Positions 26,911 to 35,049 of a DNA stretch of 64,000 nucleotides are shown piece after piece (position 1 is the stretch's first letter; each line of letters begins with the position of its first letter). The notes under the pieces are model-generated. The model saw only the letters and a list, made by a program, of their open reading frames with translations, had not been told where the DNA came from and did not search any database. This stretch comes from Alitiscatomonas aceti (lineage in GTDB: Bacteria > Bacillota > Clostridia > Lachnospirales > Lachnospiraceae): positions 62,001 to 126,000 of the forward strand of contig NZ_JAOQJF010000005.1 of the NCBI RefSeq assembly GCF_025567195.1, in the 5' to 3' direction. Position numbers and translations under genes: made by a program.

Positions 26911-28515
26911 TTACTTTGCGTAATGGCAGTTGCCCAGATAGTGGCTTGCGCCCTTGTGGAGCTTGAAGCCCTGTAAGTCTGCGCGGACGCCTACGTTGTC
27001 GTTCTTATAGTAGAATGGGCACCACGGAGACAGATCGTGAAGGTAGATCTGAAGCTCTTTATAGTATTCCATACGCTTTTCGTTATCATTCTCCTGGGCC
27101 GCTTTCATAATCAGTTCATCCACAGTAGCATCCGTCATGAACGCACGGTTTCCGGTGGCTCCATGATTGGAAGAATGGAATAACTGGTACGTACTTCCGT
27201 CAGCATCGAACGTGCCGTTGGACCATCCAAGGATGAACATTTCGTGCTCGCCTGCATTTAATGCATCCAGGAATGCGCCCCATTCCATTGTGGAGATATC
27301 TACAGTGATGCCGATCTCAGCCAGCTGCGCCTGTACCATCTGTGCGGAACGGGTACGAACGTCTCCGTTTACCCAGAGCTGGCAGGAGAAGCCGTCGGGA
27401 TATCCAGCCTCAGCCATAAGCTCTTTTGCCTTTTCCGGATCGTAGGGATAAGCCTCTACCTCGTCGGTCCAGCCAGGGATCGTATTATTGATATAGCTGT
27501 TGGCAACGGTTCCGCGGCCTTCTACGATGGTATCCACTAATGCCTGCTTGTCGATTGCGTAGTTGATGGCCTGACGGACTTTCTGATCCTTAAAGTGCTC
27601 TTTTGTCACATTCATGCCCAGATACTCGATGGAAGAGGACGGCTGGGATAAAAGCTTCACATCGGAATTTGCCTCGATGTTGGAGCAGTCAGTAGGGTCC
27701 ACGTTCCATACCAGATCAACCTCACCAGTCTCCAGGGCAATGGCGCGGGCGCTGCCCTCGGGGATCACACGGCAGGTAATGGATGTGGTAATTGGCTCCT
27801 CCCCCCAGTAATTGGCGTTCTTCTCCAGTGTATAATGATCGTTGGGAACCCATTCCTTTACAGTGAATGGACCGGAACCAACCGCATTATCTGCATCGCC
27901 GTAGGCCTCGCCGGCTGCTGTCACGGCCGCTTCCTGCACGATACTTAAGTTGGAGTTTGCAACGATGGATTTGAACGGAGCATAAGGTTCTGTTAATTTG
28001 ATCGTTACCTGGTGCTCGTTGTCCACAACTACTTCTTTCACCTTGGAAGTATTGCTCTTTGTCTTCGGCATATTCTTTGCACGGTCAAAGGTAAATTTAA
28101 CGTCGTTGGCTGTCACCGGAGTCCCATCGGACCATACGGCATCTTCTCTCAGCTTGAACACAAAGTCTGTATCATTCACCAGCTCATAGCTCTCTGCCAG
28201 GTCCGGAACCAGCTCTCCCTCGTCGCTGATATCAAGCAGCGTGCTGTATACGTGCTTGATGATCACGGATGTGGTAGTGTCCTGCTGGCCTGCCGGGTCC
28301 AGGGTCACGATATCTGCGCCCATGGCAAAAGTAATATCGGTCTTTCCAACCTCGCCGGAACCGGAAGCTGCCGCATCTCCGCCAGCTGCTGCGGAGCCGG
28401 TGTCTCCTCCGGCTGCTGCGGTCGTTTCATTTCCGCCGCCACCGCCGCATGCCGTAAGGACCATCGTGGCTGCAAGAGCTGCTGCCGCTGCTCTGACTGC
28501 ATTTCTTTTTCTCAT
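26911..28515 (-). CDS. ABC transporter substrate-binding lipoprotein (peptide, family 5), copy 1
   Basis: 534 residues. Signal MRKRNAVRAAAAALAATMVLTAC gives lipobox LTAC and a glycine/alanine-rich linker. Family-5 features include ITFAMGADIVTLDPAGQQD and DFVFKLREDAVWSDGTPVTAND. AAAGGAGG lies 9 bases before the ATG. It is the first gene of the peptide-uptake operon and close in sequence to the second binding protein. A GC-rich imperfect hairpin (about 26849-26881) between it and the permeases may raise its level above that of the permeases. Confidence 0.93.
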   Translation of the reverse strand: MRKRNAVRAAAAALAATMVLTACGGGGGNETTAAAGGDTGSAAAGGDAAASGSGEVGKTDITFAMGADIVTLDPAGQQDTTTSVIIKHVYSTLLDISDEGELVPDLAESYELVNDTDFVFKLREDAVWSDGTPVTANDVKFTFDRAKNMPKTKSNTSKVKEVVVDNEHQVTIKLTEPYAPFKSIVANSNLSIVQEAAVTAAGEAYGDADNAVGSGPFTVKEWVPNDHYTLEKNANYWGEEPITTSITCRVIPEGSARAIALETGEVDLVWNVDPTDCSNIEANSDVKLLSQPSSSIEYLGMNVTKEHFKDQKVRQAINYAIDKQALVDTIVEGRGTVANSYINNTIPGWTDEVEAYPYDPEKAKELMAEAGYPDGFSCQLWVNGDVRTRSAQMVQAQLAEIGITVDISTMEWGAFLDALNAGEHEMFILGWSNGTFDADGSTYQLFHSSNHGATGNRAFMTDATVDELIMKAAQENDNEKRMEYYKELQIYLHDLSPWCPFYYKNDNVGVRADLQGFKLHKGASHYLGNCHYAK

Positions 28516-28562
28516 AAATGTAATCCTCCTTTTTATAGTAATACCGTTTTCTTATGGCATTA

Positions 28563-28591
28563 ATCATATCAGTATTGCACAATTTTGTCAA
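28563..28591 (-). promoter_or_regulatory. Promoter of the peptide-uptake operon
   Basis: TTGACA (28586-28591), 17 bases, TATGAT (28563-28568) on the minus strand, about 45 bases before the binding-protein gene. Confidence 0.8.
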
Positions 28592-28647
28592 TATTTTTAT
28601 ACATATATTGTATTCTTTTGCATGTTTTTCACAATCTCGCGCCTCCT

Positions 28648-28667
28648 GTATAGTGCATTTACTATAC
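28648..28667. promoter_or_regulatory. Operator-like 7-bp dyad upstream of the peptide operon
   Basis: GTATAGTGCATTTACTATAC: arms GTATAGT and ACTATAC are perfect inverted repeats six bases apart, about 57 bases upstream of the -35. It does not match the CodY consensus. The rest of 28668-28850 holds nothing recognisable. Confidence 0.45.
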
Positions 28668-28850
28668 TAAAATGATACTTTTTCAACAAGTATTGTGTCT
28701 TTTGTATATCGCCTCCCCAGGATTTTGGCCATCCTGGCTATACACCGTTTTCCGGTCTGTCCTCTCTCCTGCGGCAGACTCCCTCTTCCTCCCCAGGTCG
28801 GTCCCAAACAGAGATGCTTCATGCCGCAGGACACGCTTTCTTGCAGCACG

Positions 28851-28882
28851 AAAACAGCGGGGCCCATCCGGGGCTCCCGCTG
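28851..28882 (-). terminator. Terminator of the cysteine desulfidase-like gene
   Basis: CAGCGGG...CCCGCTG stem with inner GCCC/GGGC pairing, followed by TTTTC on the minus strand. Confidence 0.7.
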
Positions 28883-28968
28883 TCTGCCGCATCCATATTC
28901 TTTTTACTTACAGGTCCGATCCAGGCGTCCAGGCACCCGGCCCTAGTATCCTCCAGGCACGGTCCCCT

Positions 28969-30252
28969 TTAGCACTCGATCATGATACTGATGATCTCTT
29001 CATTGGTCTTTTTCATTCCGTCCTTGGCGAGACGGCCCACGTTCTGGATGGTGTTCTCCACACCCTTCTTTACGATGCCGTCGCCGCCATAGAACTGCTG
29101 GCCTTTGACGTACATATTATAGCCTAAGATGGCCGCGTCCACAGACTCTGCGATCTTGGCTGCGCAGGAGGCCTTGGCTCCGTCACAGACCATGCCGGAA
29201 ATAACGGCCAGCGCATTGACCACCGTGTGAATCACGGCATCAAAGTCTCCGCCGTTTAAGTAAGCAATACCGGCTCCCGCACCCGCGCCTGCACTGACCG
29301 CGCCGCAGAAGGCAGAAAGACGGCCGATGGGCGTTTTCTGGTGAATCGTGGTCAGGTTGGAAAGAGCTAGGGCCCGGTACATCTTTTCCTCACCTGCATT
29401 CAGCTCTTTCGCATAGACGATCACCGGAACAGAGGCTGTGATCCCCTGGTTTCCGCTGCCGGAATTGATGATCACCGGCAGCTCGCAGCCGTTCATTCTG
29501 GCATCAGACCCGGCCGCTGCCCAGGCTCTGGCCCTGGTACGGATGTCATCACCGTTCATGGCTAAAAGCACAGATCCGATGTTTGCGCCGTAATTGCCCT
29601 TTAAGCCCTCTTCTGCAATGGCCATGTTGCAGCGGATCTGGGGATCCAGCACATGCTTTAAGTCCTCCACATCCACAGTATTGATGAAGTCCCAGATATC
29701 TTCCATATTTAATAAGGAACGGTCCGTGAGGCCCTCGTTTGTCTCGCCCTCCACCGGCACCTCCTTTAAGATCTCACCGTTCTTCTCGATCAGTACGATG
29801 TTGGTATGGAAGTTGACGATCCGGACTCTGGACCATGTTTCCCCTTTATATAAGGTAACGACGATCTCAAATGTAAAGCCATTGTCCACATGTTCCACGG
29901 AAATAGGCGTTTTTTCCAGGAACTCCTTCATTTCCGCGATTGCTTCCTTCTCTACGCTGGCGATCACCTCCAGCTCCTTGTCCGGATCCCCGGCCACGAT
30001 ACCAGCCGCAGCCGCAGCCGGAATGCCCTTTAAATGATTTGTGTTGGGCACGATCACCGATTTCACGTTCTTGATGATGCTTCCGCTGGCTCCGATCACC
30101 ACCTTATCCGGCAGTTCTCCCAGCACCTTTCTGGCCACAGCAGCCGCATATGCCAGAGCGATGGGCTCTGTACAGCCCATGGCCGGTCTTAACTCCTCCT
30201 CCAGGATCTTAATGTAGGCATTGTACTTTACATTGGTCTTTTCCATGGTCAT
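28969..30252 (-). CDS. L-cysteine desulfidase / L-serine dehydratase alpha-like protein (UPF0597, CyuA-type)
   Basis: 427 residues, normal for the CyuA/CdsB group. The N-terminal GCTEPIALAYAAAVA and mid-protein SGSGNQGITASVPVIVYA match the iron-sulfur serine-dehydratase-like fold; cysteines in GCTEP, at NGCELP and in GMVCDGAKASCAAKI could hold the [4Fe-4S] cluster. Likely reaction: cysteine to pyruvate, ammonia and sulfide (or a related beta-elimination) in the cytosol. It stands divergent from a LysR gene, the probable regulator. AAAGGA precedes the start. Confidence 0.85.
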   Translation of the reverse strand: MTMEKTNVKYNAYIKILEEELRPAMGCTEPIALAYAAAVARKVLGELPDKVVIGASGSIIKNVKSVIVPNTNHLKGIPAAAAAGIVAGDPDKELEVIASVEKEAIAEMKEFLEKTPISVEHVDNGFTFEIVVTLYKGETWSRVRIVNFHTNIVLIEKNGEILKEVPVEGETNEGLTDRSLLNMEDIWDFINTVDVEDLKHVLDPQIRCNMAIAEEGLKGNYGANIGSVLLAMNGDDIRTRARAWAAAGSDARMNGCELPVIINSGSGNQGITASVPVIVYAKELNAGEEKMYRALALSNLTTIHQKTPIGRLSAFCGAVSAGAGAGAGIAYLNGGDFDAVIHTVVNALAVISGMVCDGAKASCAAKIAESVDAAILGYNMYVKGQQFYGGDGIVKKGVENTIQNVGRLAKDGMKKTNEEIISIMIEC

Positions 30253-30412
30253 TCCTGTCCTTTCTTCTTATGGATCCGCTCTCCCCCGGCGGCAGAAACA
30301 AACGGACCCGAACTCCTTCTGGCCCCAGTCTTATAAATCAGCATATCATAAGAAATGATAAAAGTAAAATTTAATGTTTTAAATATATTATTAAAATATT
30401 TTTATCGTTTAC

Positions 30413-30441
30413 TTGCATTCCCCTTCTCCATCCTGTATGAT
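30413..30441 (+). promoter_or_regulatory. Promoter of the LysR gene at 30484
   Basis: TTGCAT (30413-30418), 17 bases, TATGAT (30436-30441). The 60 bases before it are very AT-rich and shared with the divergent desulfidase-like gene. Confidence 0.6.
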
Positions 30442-30483
30442 AGCCCCAGGAACAAAAAACAAAGATCTGCAAAGGATAACGCC

Positions 30484-31365
30484 ATGGAATTACGCGAGAT
30501 CGCCGCCTTCCTCCAGGTGGCACAGCTAAAGAGCTTTTCAAAGGCCGCCCGGGCCCTGGGCTATTCCCAGGCGGCGGTCACCATCCAGATCAAGCAGTTA
30601 GAACAGGAGCTGGGGATCCATCTGTTTGACCGCATCGGAAAACAGACCATCCTGACCCATCAGGGCATGGTCTTCTATGACCATGCCGCCGCCGTCATGC
30701 GGGAGATCTCCTGCGCCAGGGCCGCAGTGACCGAAAGCCAGGAGCTGACCGGGGCCCTGACCATCGGGACCATCGAATCCATCTGCGCCTCCATCTTCCC
30801 GGATCTTATGGAGGCCTTCCATAAGGCCCACCCAAAGGTAAAGGTCAGCATGGTCCTGGACTCCCCGGACGTGCTTCTGGACCGGATGAACCACAACGCC
30901 ATCGACTTCGTGTACCTTCTGGATCAGAAGATCTACGACCACCGCTGGGTCAAGGTCCTGGAGGAGCCGGAGGACATTGTCTTCGTGGCCTCGTCTGCCC
31001 ATCCCCTGGCTGGCCGGAAAGCCCTGGAGCTTAAGGAGCTCCTTCCGGAGCCCTTTCTCTTAACTGAAAAGGACGCCAGCTACCGGTTTGTTCTGGACCG
31101 GTATCTGACGTCCATGGATCTGCGGATCGAGCCGTTTTTAGAAATTGGAAACACGGAATTTATCATCCGCCTGTTGAAAAACAATGCCGGGATCTCCTTT
31201 CTTCCGGAGTTTTCCATTAAAAACGAAATATCGGCAGGACATCTGGCCGTCCTGCCGGTAAAGGATTTTCATATGCATATCTGGCGTCAGATCCTCTATC
31301 ACAAGGATAAATGGGTCACCAGGGAGATGGACGCCTTCATCCGCCTGGCCCAGGAAGCACCCTAA
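30484..31365 (+). CDS. LysR-family transcriptional regulator
   Basis: 293 residues from the ATG at 30484 (AAAGGA 7 bases upstream); an upstream in-frame extension is AT-rich promoter sequence. The winged helix is MELREIAAFLQVAQLKSFSK through RALGYSQAAVTIQIKQLEQELGIHLFDR; the effector domain begins near residue 90 (GALTIGTIESICASIFPDL). It is divergent from the desulfidase-like gene and overlaps the MFS gene by 4 bases at its 3' end. It probably controls one or both. Confidence 0.9.
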   Translation: MELREIAAFLQVAQLKSFSKAARALGYSQAAVTIQIKQLEQELGIHLFDRIGKQTILTHQGMVFYDHAAAVMREISCARAAVTESQELTGALTIGTIESICASIFPDLMEAFHKAHPKVKVSMVLDSPDVLLDRMNHNAIDFVYLLDQKIYDHRWVKVLEEPEDIVFVASSAHPLAGRKALELKELLPEPFLLTEKDASYRFVLDRYLTSMDLRIEPFLEIGNTEFIIRLLKNNAGISFLPEFSIKNEISAGHLAVLPVKDFHMHIWRQILYHKDKWVTREMDAFIRLAQEAP

Positions 31366-32648
31366 GCCTTTTTTTCTGCCCTCAGGCTCCGGCCCCCGGC
31401 CCACACCAGGGCCAGGGTGATCACAAGGAGAAGGCCGCTGACTCCGATGGTCAGATCGTAGCTTCCGGTGAGATCATAAAATTTTCCAAACCAGGTATTA
31501 AAGGGAGACACCAGAAGAGTCCCGAACATGGTCACATAGGAATAGGCCGTCCCATAATCCTCGCCTTTCCAGAACAGCTTACAGAACAGCGGAGCCATTA
31601 CGGAGGACAGGGGAGGCGTGATCCCGTAAAGGAGGGCTCCCGCCATGACGCTGGCCGGAAGTCCCAGGAGCAGAAGGACATGGCCGATCTCTGACACCAG
31701 GATCGAAAGCTCAAAGGTACGGACCGCCCCGAACACGTCGCTGGCCTTTCCAAGAAACAGCTTGCTGGACATGTTCCCAAGGAGCGCCATGGTGGTCATC
31801 ATGGCCGCTGCAGTCATGGGAAGGCCCGCATCCAGGCCGCAGGAGGTCAGGAACATGTTCAGATAAGAGCCGGCCAGGGCTCCCGCATAGGCCAGAAGCG
31901 CCAGGTAAAAGACCGGCTGCTTTGCCAGGGATGCCAGGGAAAGTCCCTTTTCCGGACCAGCCGCTGCGGCTGACGGACCATTCTTTCTGACATCCGGCCT
32001 TTCTCCGGAAGCAGCCGCTGTTTCCGGAAGCTCCTCCGCCCCATAGGGGAGCATCCCCTTATCCGACGGCCGGTTCCTTAAGACAAACAGGGAGACCGGA
32101 AGGATCAGGACGATGCTGGCCGCCCCGATGATCCCGTAGCTGGCCCGCCAGCCCAGGGCCGGGATCATAAAGCCCAGGGCGCTGCTCCCCATCATGCCCA
32201 TGAGGCCGGAAAATGCGGCGGAGATCCCCACAGCCATTCCTGCCTTTTTGTGGAACCAGTTATTTAAAAGGATGGGGGCCGCGATCATGCACAAAAATGA
32301 GGACGCGATCCCCTGGATCATACCGGCCGCATACCACTGCCACAGCTCTGTGAAGGTCCCCATGGCCATATTGGAGACGCCGAACACCACTGCCGCCGCG
32401 CTGATGACCGCACGCACGTCCAGCTTCTGGAAGCTCTTCGCCACAAATGGAAGGACCAGAGCAGAGCTTATGGAATAAAGCATCCGGTAAAACGTAAATT
32501 TCCCCATCTCAAATCCCAGATCCTGGCACACCGGAGAATAAAACACCCCGGAGCAGTTATTGATCAGTCCCAGGCTGGCTCCCTGCATGATACAGCAGCC
32601 AGCCAGGATGAACCAGGCATAATGGATCTTTTTTCTTCCCTTTTCCAT
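31362..32648 (-). CDS. MFS transporter, monocarboxylate / oxalate-formate-antiporter-like
   Basis: 428 residues with 12 hydrophobic segments. The start KKIHYAWFILAGCCIMQG and GIASSFLCMIAAPILLNNWFHKKAGMAVGISAAFSG resemble the OFA/monocarboxylate branch of the major facilitator superfamily. A long polar loop (about 195-235) joins the halves. It follows the flavin oxidoreductase gene by 15 bases and is probably co-transcribed with it; the pair may import and reduce an unsaturated acid, which is inference. Confidence 0.82.
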   Translation of the reverse strand: MEKGRKKIHYAWFILAGCCIMQGASLGLINNCSGVFYSPVCQDLGFEMGKFTFYRMLYSISSALVLPFVAKSFQKLDVRAVISAAAVVFGVSNMAMGTFTELWQWYAAGMIQGIASSFLCMIAAPILLNNWFHKKAGMAVGISAAFSGLMGMMGSSALGFMIPALGWRASYGIIGAASIVLILPVSLFVLRNRPSDKGMLPYGAEELPETAAASGERPDVRKNGPSAAAAGPEKGLSLASLAKQPVFYLALLAYAGALAGSYLNMFLTSCGLDAGLPMTAAAMMTTMALLGNMSSKLFLGKASDVFGAVRTFELSILVSEIGHVLLLLGLPASVMAGALLYGITPPLSSVMAPLFCKLFWKGEDYGTAYSYVTMFGTLLVSPFNTWFGKFYDLTGSYDLTIGVSGLLLVITLALVWAGGRSLRAEKKA

Positions 32649-32663
32649 GTCCGTAAGACTCCC

Positions 32664-33722
32664 CTATCTCTTTCTGTTAAAAAGCAGCTTCCCGGCACAC
32701 TGATCCGGATCCGACCGCCACATACACGTTTTGCAGTACAGGCATTTCCCCGGGTCCCGTCCCGCCTTCACATCGCTGGCCCAGTTATAATTCACTAAAA
32801 CGCCGCGGCCGATGTTGACCATATCCGCCCCGGTCTGACTGAGAACGGCCTCTGCCGTCTCCCCGTCCTGGATTCCGTACACAGCAAAAACAGGAACCGA
32901 CACCGCGGCCCTGATCCGTTCTGCCCCGTAAATGGCCTCTGCAAAGGGATAGCCCTGCGGCTTCTCACGCACAGCTTCCTTATCAAAGCCATAGGACACG
33001 TTTATAAAGTCGATGCCCATGGCCTCCAGCTTTTTAGCATGGGCCACACCGTCGGAAATTTCCGGCTCAAAGGCCCCCAGACGGATCCCCACCACAAATT
33101 CCGGCGGCGTCACCTTCCGGATCCCGTCGATGATATTTTTTACGATCTGCATATCTTCCGCATTATACAGATCTGTCCTCCGGTTCACCCGGCGGTTAAA
33201 AAACTGGCACAGCAGGTAATTGTGGCAGCCATGGAGCTCCACGCCGTCGTAACCGGCCTCATATGCCCTTCTGGCTGCTTCTATGAAATCCCCTTCGATC
33301 TTCTGGATCTCCTCCACAGAAAGCTCCCGCCCATGGCGCTCCCTTCCCTTAAAGACCAGGGAATAATCACTGGGACATACGGGATCCTCTGTTTCAGACA
33401 CCACCCCGGCGTGGTGGATCTGTAAAAGCAACGGGACGTCCTCTCCGTGGACTGCCTCCACGATCCGCTTAAGCCCCAGCACATGGGCATCGCTCCAGAT
33501 CCCCAGCTGGTCCCGGCTTAAACGGCCATTTTCGCTGACACAGGTGGCCTCCTGGATGATGAGCCCAGGTCCTCCCTTTGCCATGGCCCGGTAATGCTCC
33601 ACGTTCTTATCCACCACCATGCCGCTTTCATCACTCCATCCGAAGCAGACCATGGGCGGCACGCAGATCCGGTTCTGGATCTCCAGATTTTTCAGCTTCC
33701 ATGCAGTAAATAATCGTTCCAT
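32664..33722 (-). CDS. NADH:flavin oxidoreductase / Old Yellow Enzyme family, single-domain
   Basis: 352 residues from the ATG at 33722 (GGAAGGGG upstream). The FMN-binding TIM barrel shows NRICVPPMVCFGW, LLLQIHHAG, ELHGCHNYLLCQFFNRRVNRR and NIGRGVLVN. At the C-terminus CLYCKTCMW and a later Cys (C-x2-C-x2-C-x8-C) could hold a [4Fe-4S] cluster as in 2,4-dienoyl-CoA reductases, but the FAD/NAD domain of those enzymes is missing, so electrons must come from elsewhere. Substrate is probably an activated alkene. Confidence 0.88.
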   Translation of the reverse strand: MERLFTAWKLKNLEIQNRICVPPMVCFGWSDESGMVVDKNVEHYRAMAKGGPGLIIQEATCVSENGRLSRDQLGIWSDAHVLGLKRIVEAVHGEDVPLLLQIHHAGVVSETEDPVCPSDYSLVFKGRERHGRELSVEEIQKIEGDFIEAARRAYEAGYDGVELHGCHNYLLCQFFNRRVNRRTDLYNAEDMQIVKNIIDGIRKVTPPEFVVGIRLGAFEPEISDGVAHAKKLEAMGIDFINVSYGFDKEAVREKPQGYPFAEAIYGAERIRAAVSVPVFAVYGIQDGETAEAVLSQTGADMVNIGRGVLVNYNWASDVKAGRDPGKCLYCKTCMWRSDPDQCAGKLLFNRKR

Positions 33723-33829
33723 TTTCCCCTTCCTTTCCATATATTCATATCGGTCATAACTTAAAATTATATTATATCACATTTTTCGCATTTTTCATAG
33801 ATTTTTTTCATCTTTTTTCCATAAAAAAC

Positions 33830-33858
33830 TTGAAGTCTGCGGAAGAACTCATTATAAT
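33830..33858 (+). promoter_or_regulatory. Promoter of ilvE
   Basis: TTGAAG (33830-33835), 17 bases, TATAAT (33853-33858). The roughly 75-nt leader has GC-rich inverted segments but no T-box motif. Confidence 0.7.
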
Positions 33859-33937
33859 GGAAAAAAATAATTACCGGCCGCAAAAAAGCCCCGGAGGCTC
33901 CATTTCCGGCAAAAGCGGCAGAACGGAGGAAAAATCT

Positions 33938-34963
33938 ATGGCAGCAAAAAACATCGACTGGGCCAATCTCGGATTCGGCTATATGAAAACCGATTACAGA
34001 TACGTTTCCAATTATAAAAACGGCTCCTGGGACCAGGGAGCCCTGACCACCGACGACCAGATCCTCTTGAATGAGTGCGCCTGCGTATTCCAGTACGCCC
34101 AGACCTGCTTTGAGGGCTTAAAAGCCTACACCACCGAGGACGGCCATATCGTCACCTTCCGCCCCGACTTAAACGGCGAGCGGATGGAAAACTCTGCAAA
34201 GAGACTGGAAATGCCCGTATTCCCCAAGGAACGCTTCGTGGAGGCCGTTACAAAGGTCGTAGAGGCCAACGCCGATTATGTGCCGCCCTTCGGCTCCGGT
34301 GCAACCCTCTATATCCGTCCCTATATGTTCGGATCGGATCCCGTCATCGGCGTAAAGCCTGCCAGCGAATACCAGTTCCGCACCTTCTGTACGCCGGTGG
34401 GCCCCTACTTTAAGGGCGGTGCAAAGCCCATCACCATCCGCGTCTGCGACTTTGACCGGGCAGCCCCCCACGGCACTGGCCATGTAAAGGCCGGTCTGAA
34501 CTATGCCATGAGCCTCCACGCCATCGTGGACGCCCACCAGCAGGGCTATGATGAAAATATGTATCTGGACGCTGCCACAAGAACAAATGTGGAGGAGACC
34601 GGAGGAGCCAACTTCATCTTCGTTACAAAGGACAACACCGTGGTGACTCCCAAGTCCGACAGCATCCTTCCGTCCATCACCCGCCGCTCCATCCTCTATG
34701 TGGCCGAGCATTACCTGGGCTTAAAGGCAGAGGAAAGAGAAGTTCCCTTTGAGGAAGTGAAGGAATTTGCAGAGGCCGGCCTCTGCGGGACCGCCGCAGT
34801 GATCTCTCCCATCGGAAAGATCGTGGACCATGGAAACGAGATCTGCCTGCCCAGCGGCATGGAAAAAATGGGTCCCGTCACCCAGAAGCTTTACGATACC
34901 CTGACCGGCATCCAGATGGGCCGCATCGAAGCGCCCCAGGGCTGGATCCATGTGATCCGGTAA
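33938..34963 (+). CDS. ilvE: Branched-chain amino acid aminotransferase (type II)
   Basis: 341 residues from the ATG at 33938, with CGGAGG 8 bases upstream; the open frame further 5' includes the promoter. PLP fold-type IV features: FEGLKAYTTEDG, the Lys-containing VKAGLNYAMSLHA, the EETGGANFIFVTKDNTVVTP stretch and LCGTAAVISPIG. It exchanges amino groups between leucine, isoleucine or valine and 2-oxoglutarate. It is a single-gene unit, convergent with a subtilase. Confidence 0.95.
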   Translation: MAAKNIDWANLGFGYMKTDYRYVSNYKNGSWDQGALTTDDQILLNECACVFQYAQTCFEGLKAYTTEDGHIVTFRPDLNGERMENSAKRLEMPVFPKERFVEAVTKVVEANADYVPPFGSGATLYIRPYMFGSDPVIGVKPASEYQFRTFCTPVGPYFKGGAKPITIRVCDFDRAAPHGTGHVKAGLNYAMSLHAIVDAHQQGYDENMYLDAATRTNVEETGGANFIFVTKDNTVVTPKSDSILPSITRRSILYVAEHYLGLKAEEREVPFEEVKEFAEAGLCGTAAVISPIGKIVDHGNEICLPSGMEKMGPVTQKLYDTLTGIQMGRIEAPQGWIHVIR

Positions 34964-34983
34964 AAGGGAATACCAAAATGCAA

Positions 34984-35045
34984 AAAACCGTTGTTTTACA
35001 GACTGGCTGCTCTCCCTGCCATACCCCCTGTAAAACAACGGTTTT
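34984..35045. terminator. Strong bidirectional terminator between ilvE and the subtilase
   Basis: A perfect 18-bp inverted repeat (34984-35001 and 35028-35045; arms begin AAAACCGTTG and end CAACGGTTTT) has a 26-base loop. A/T-rich ends give T-runs on both strands. Confidence 0.9.
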
Positions 35046-35049
35046 CTAT

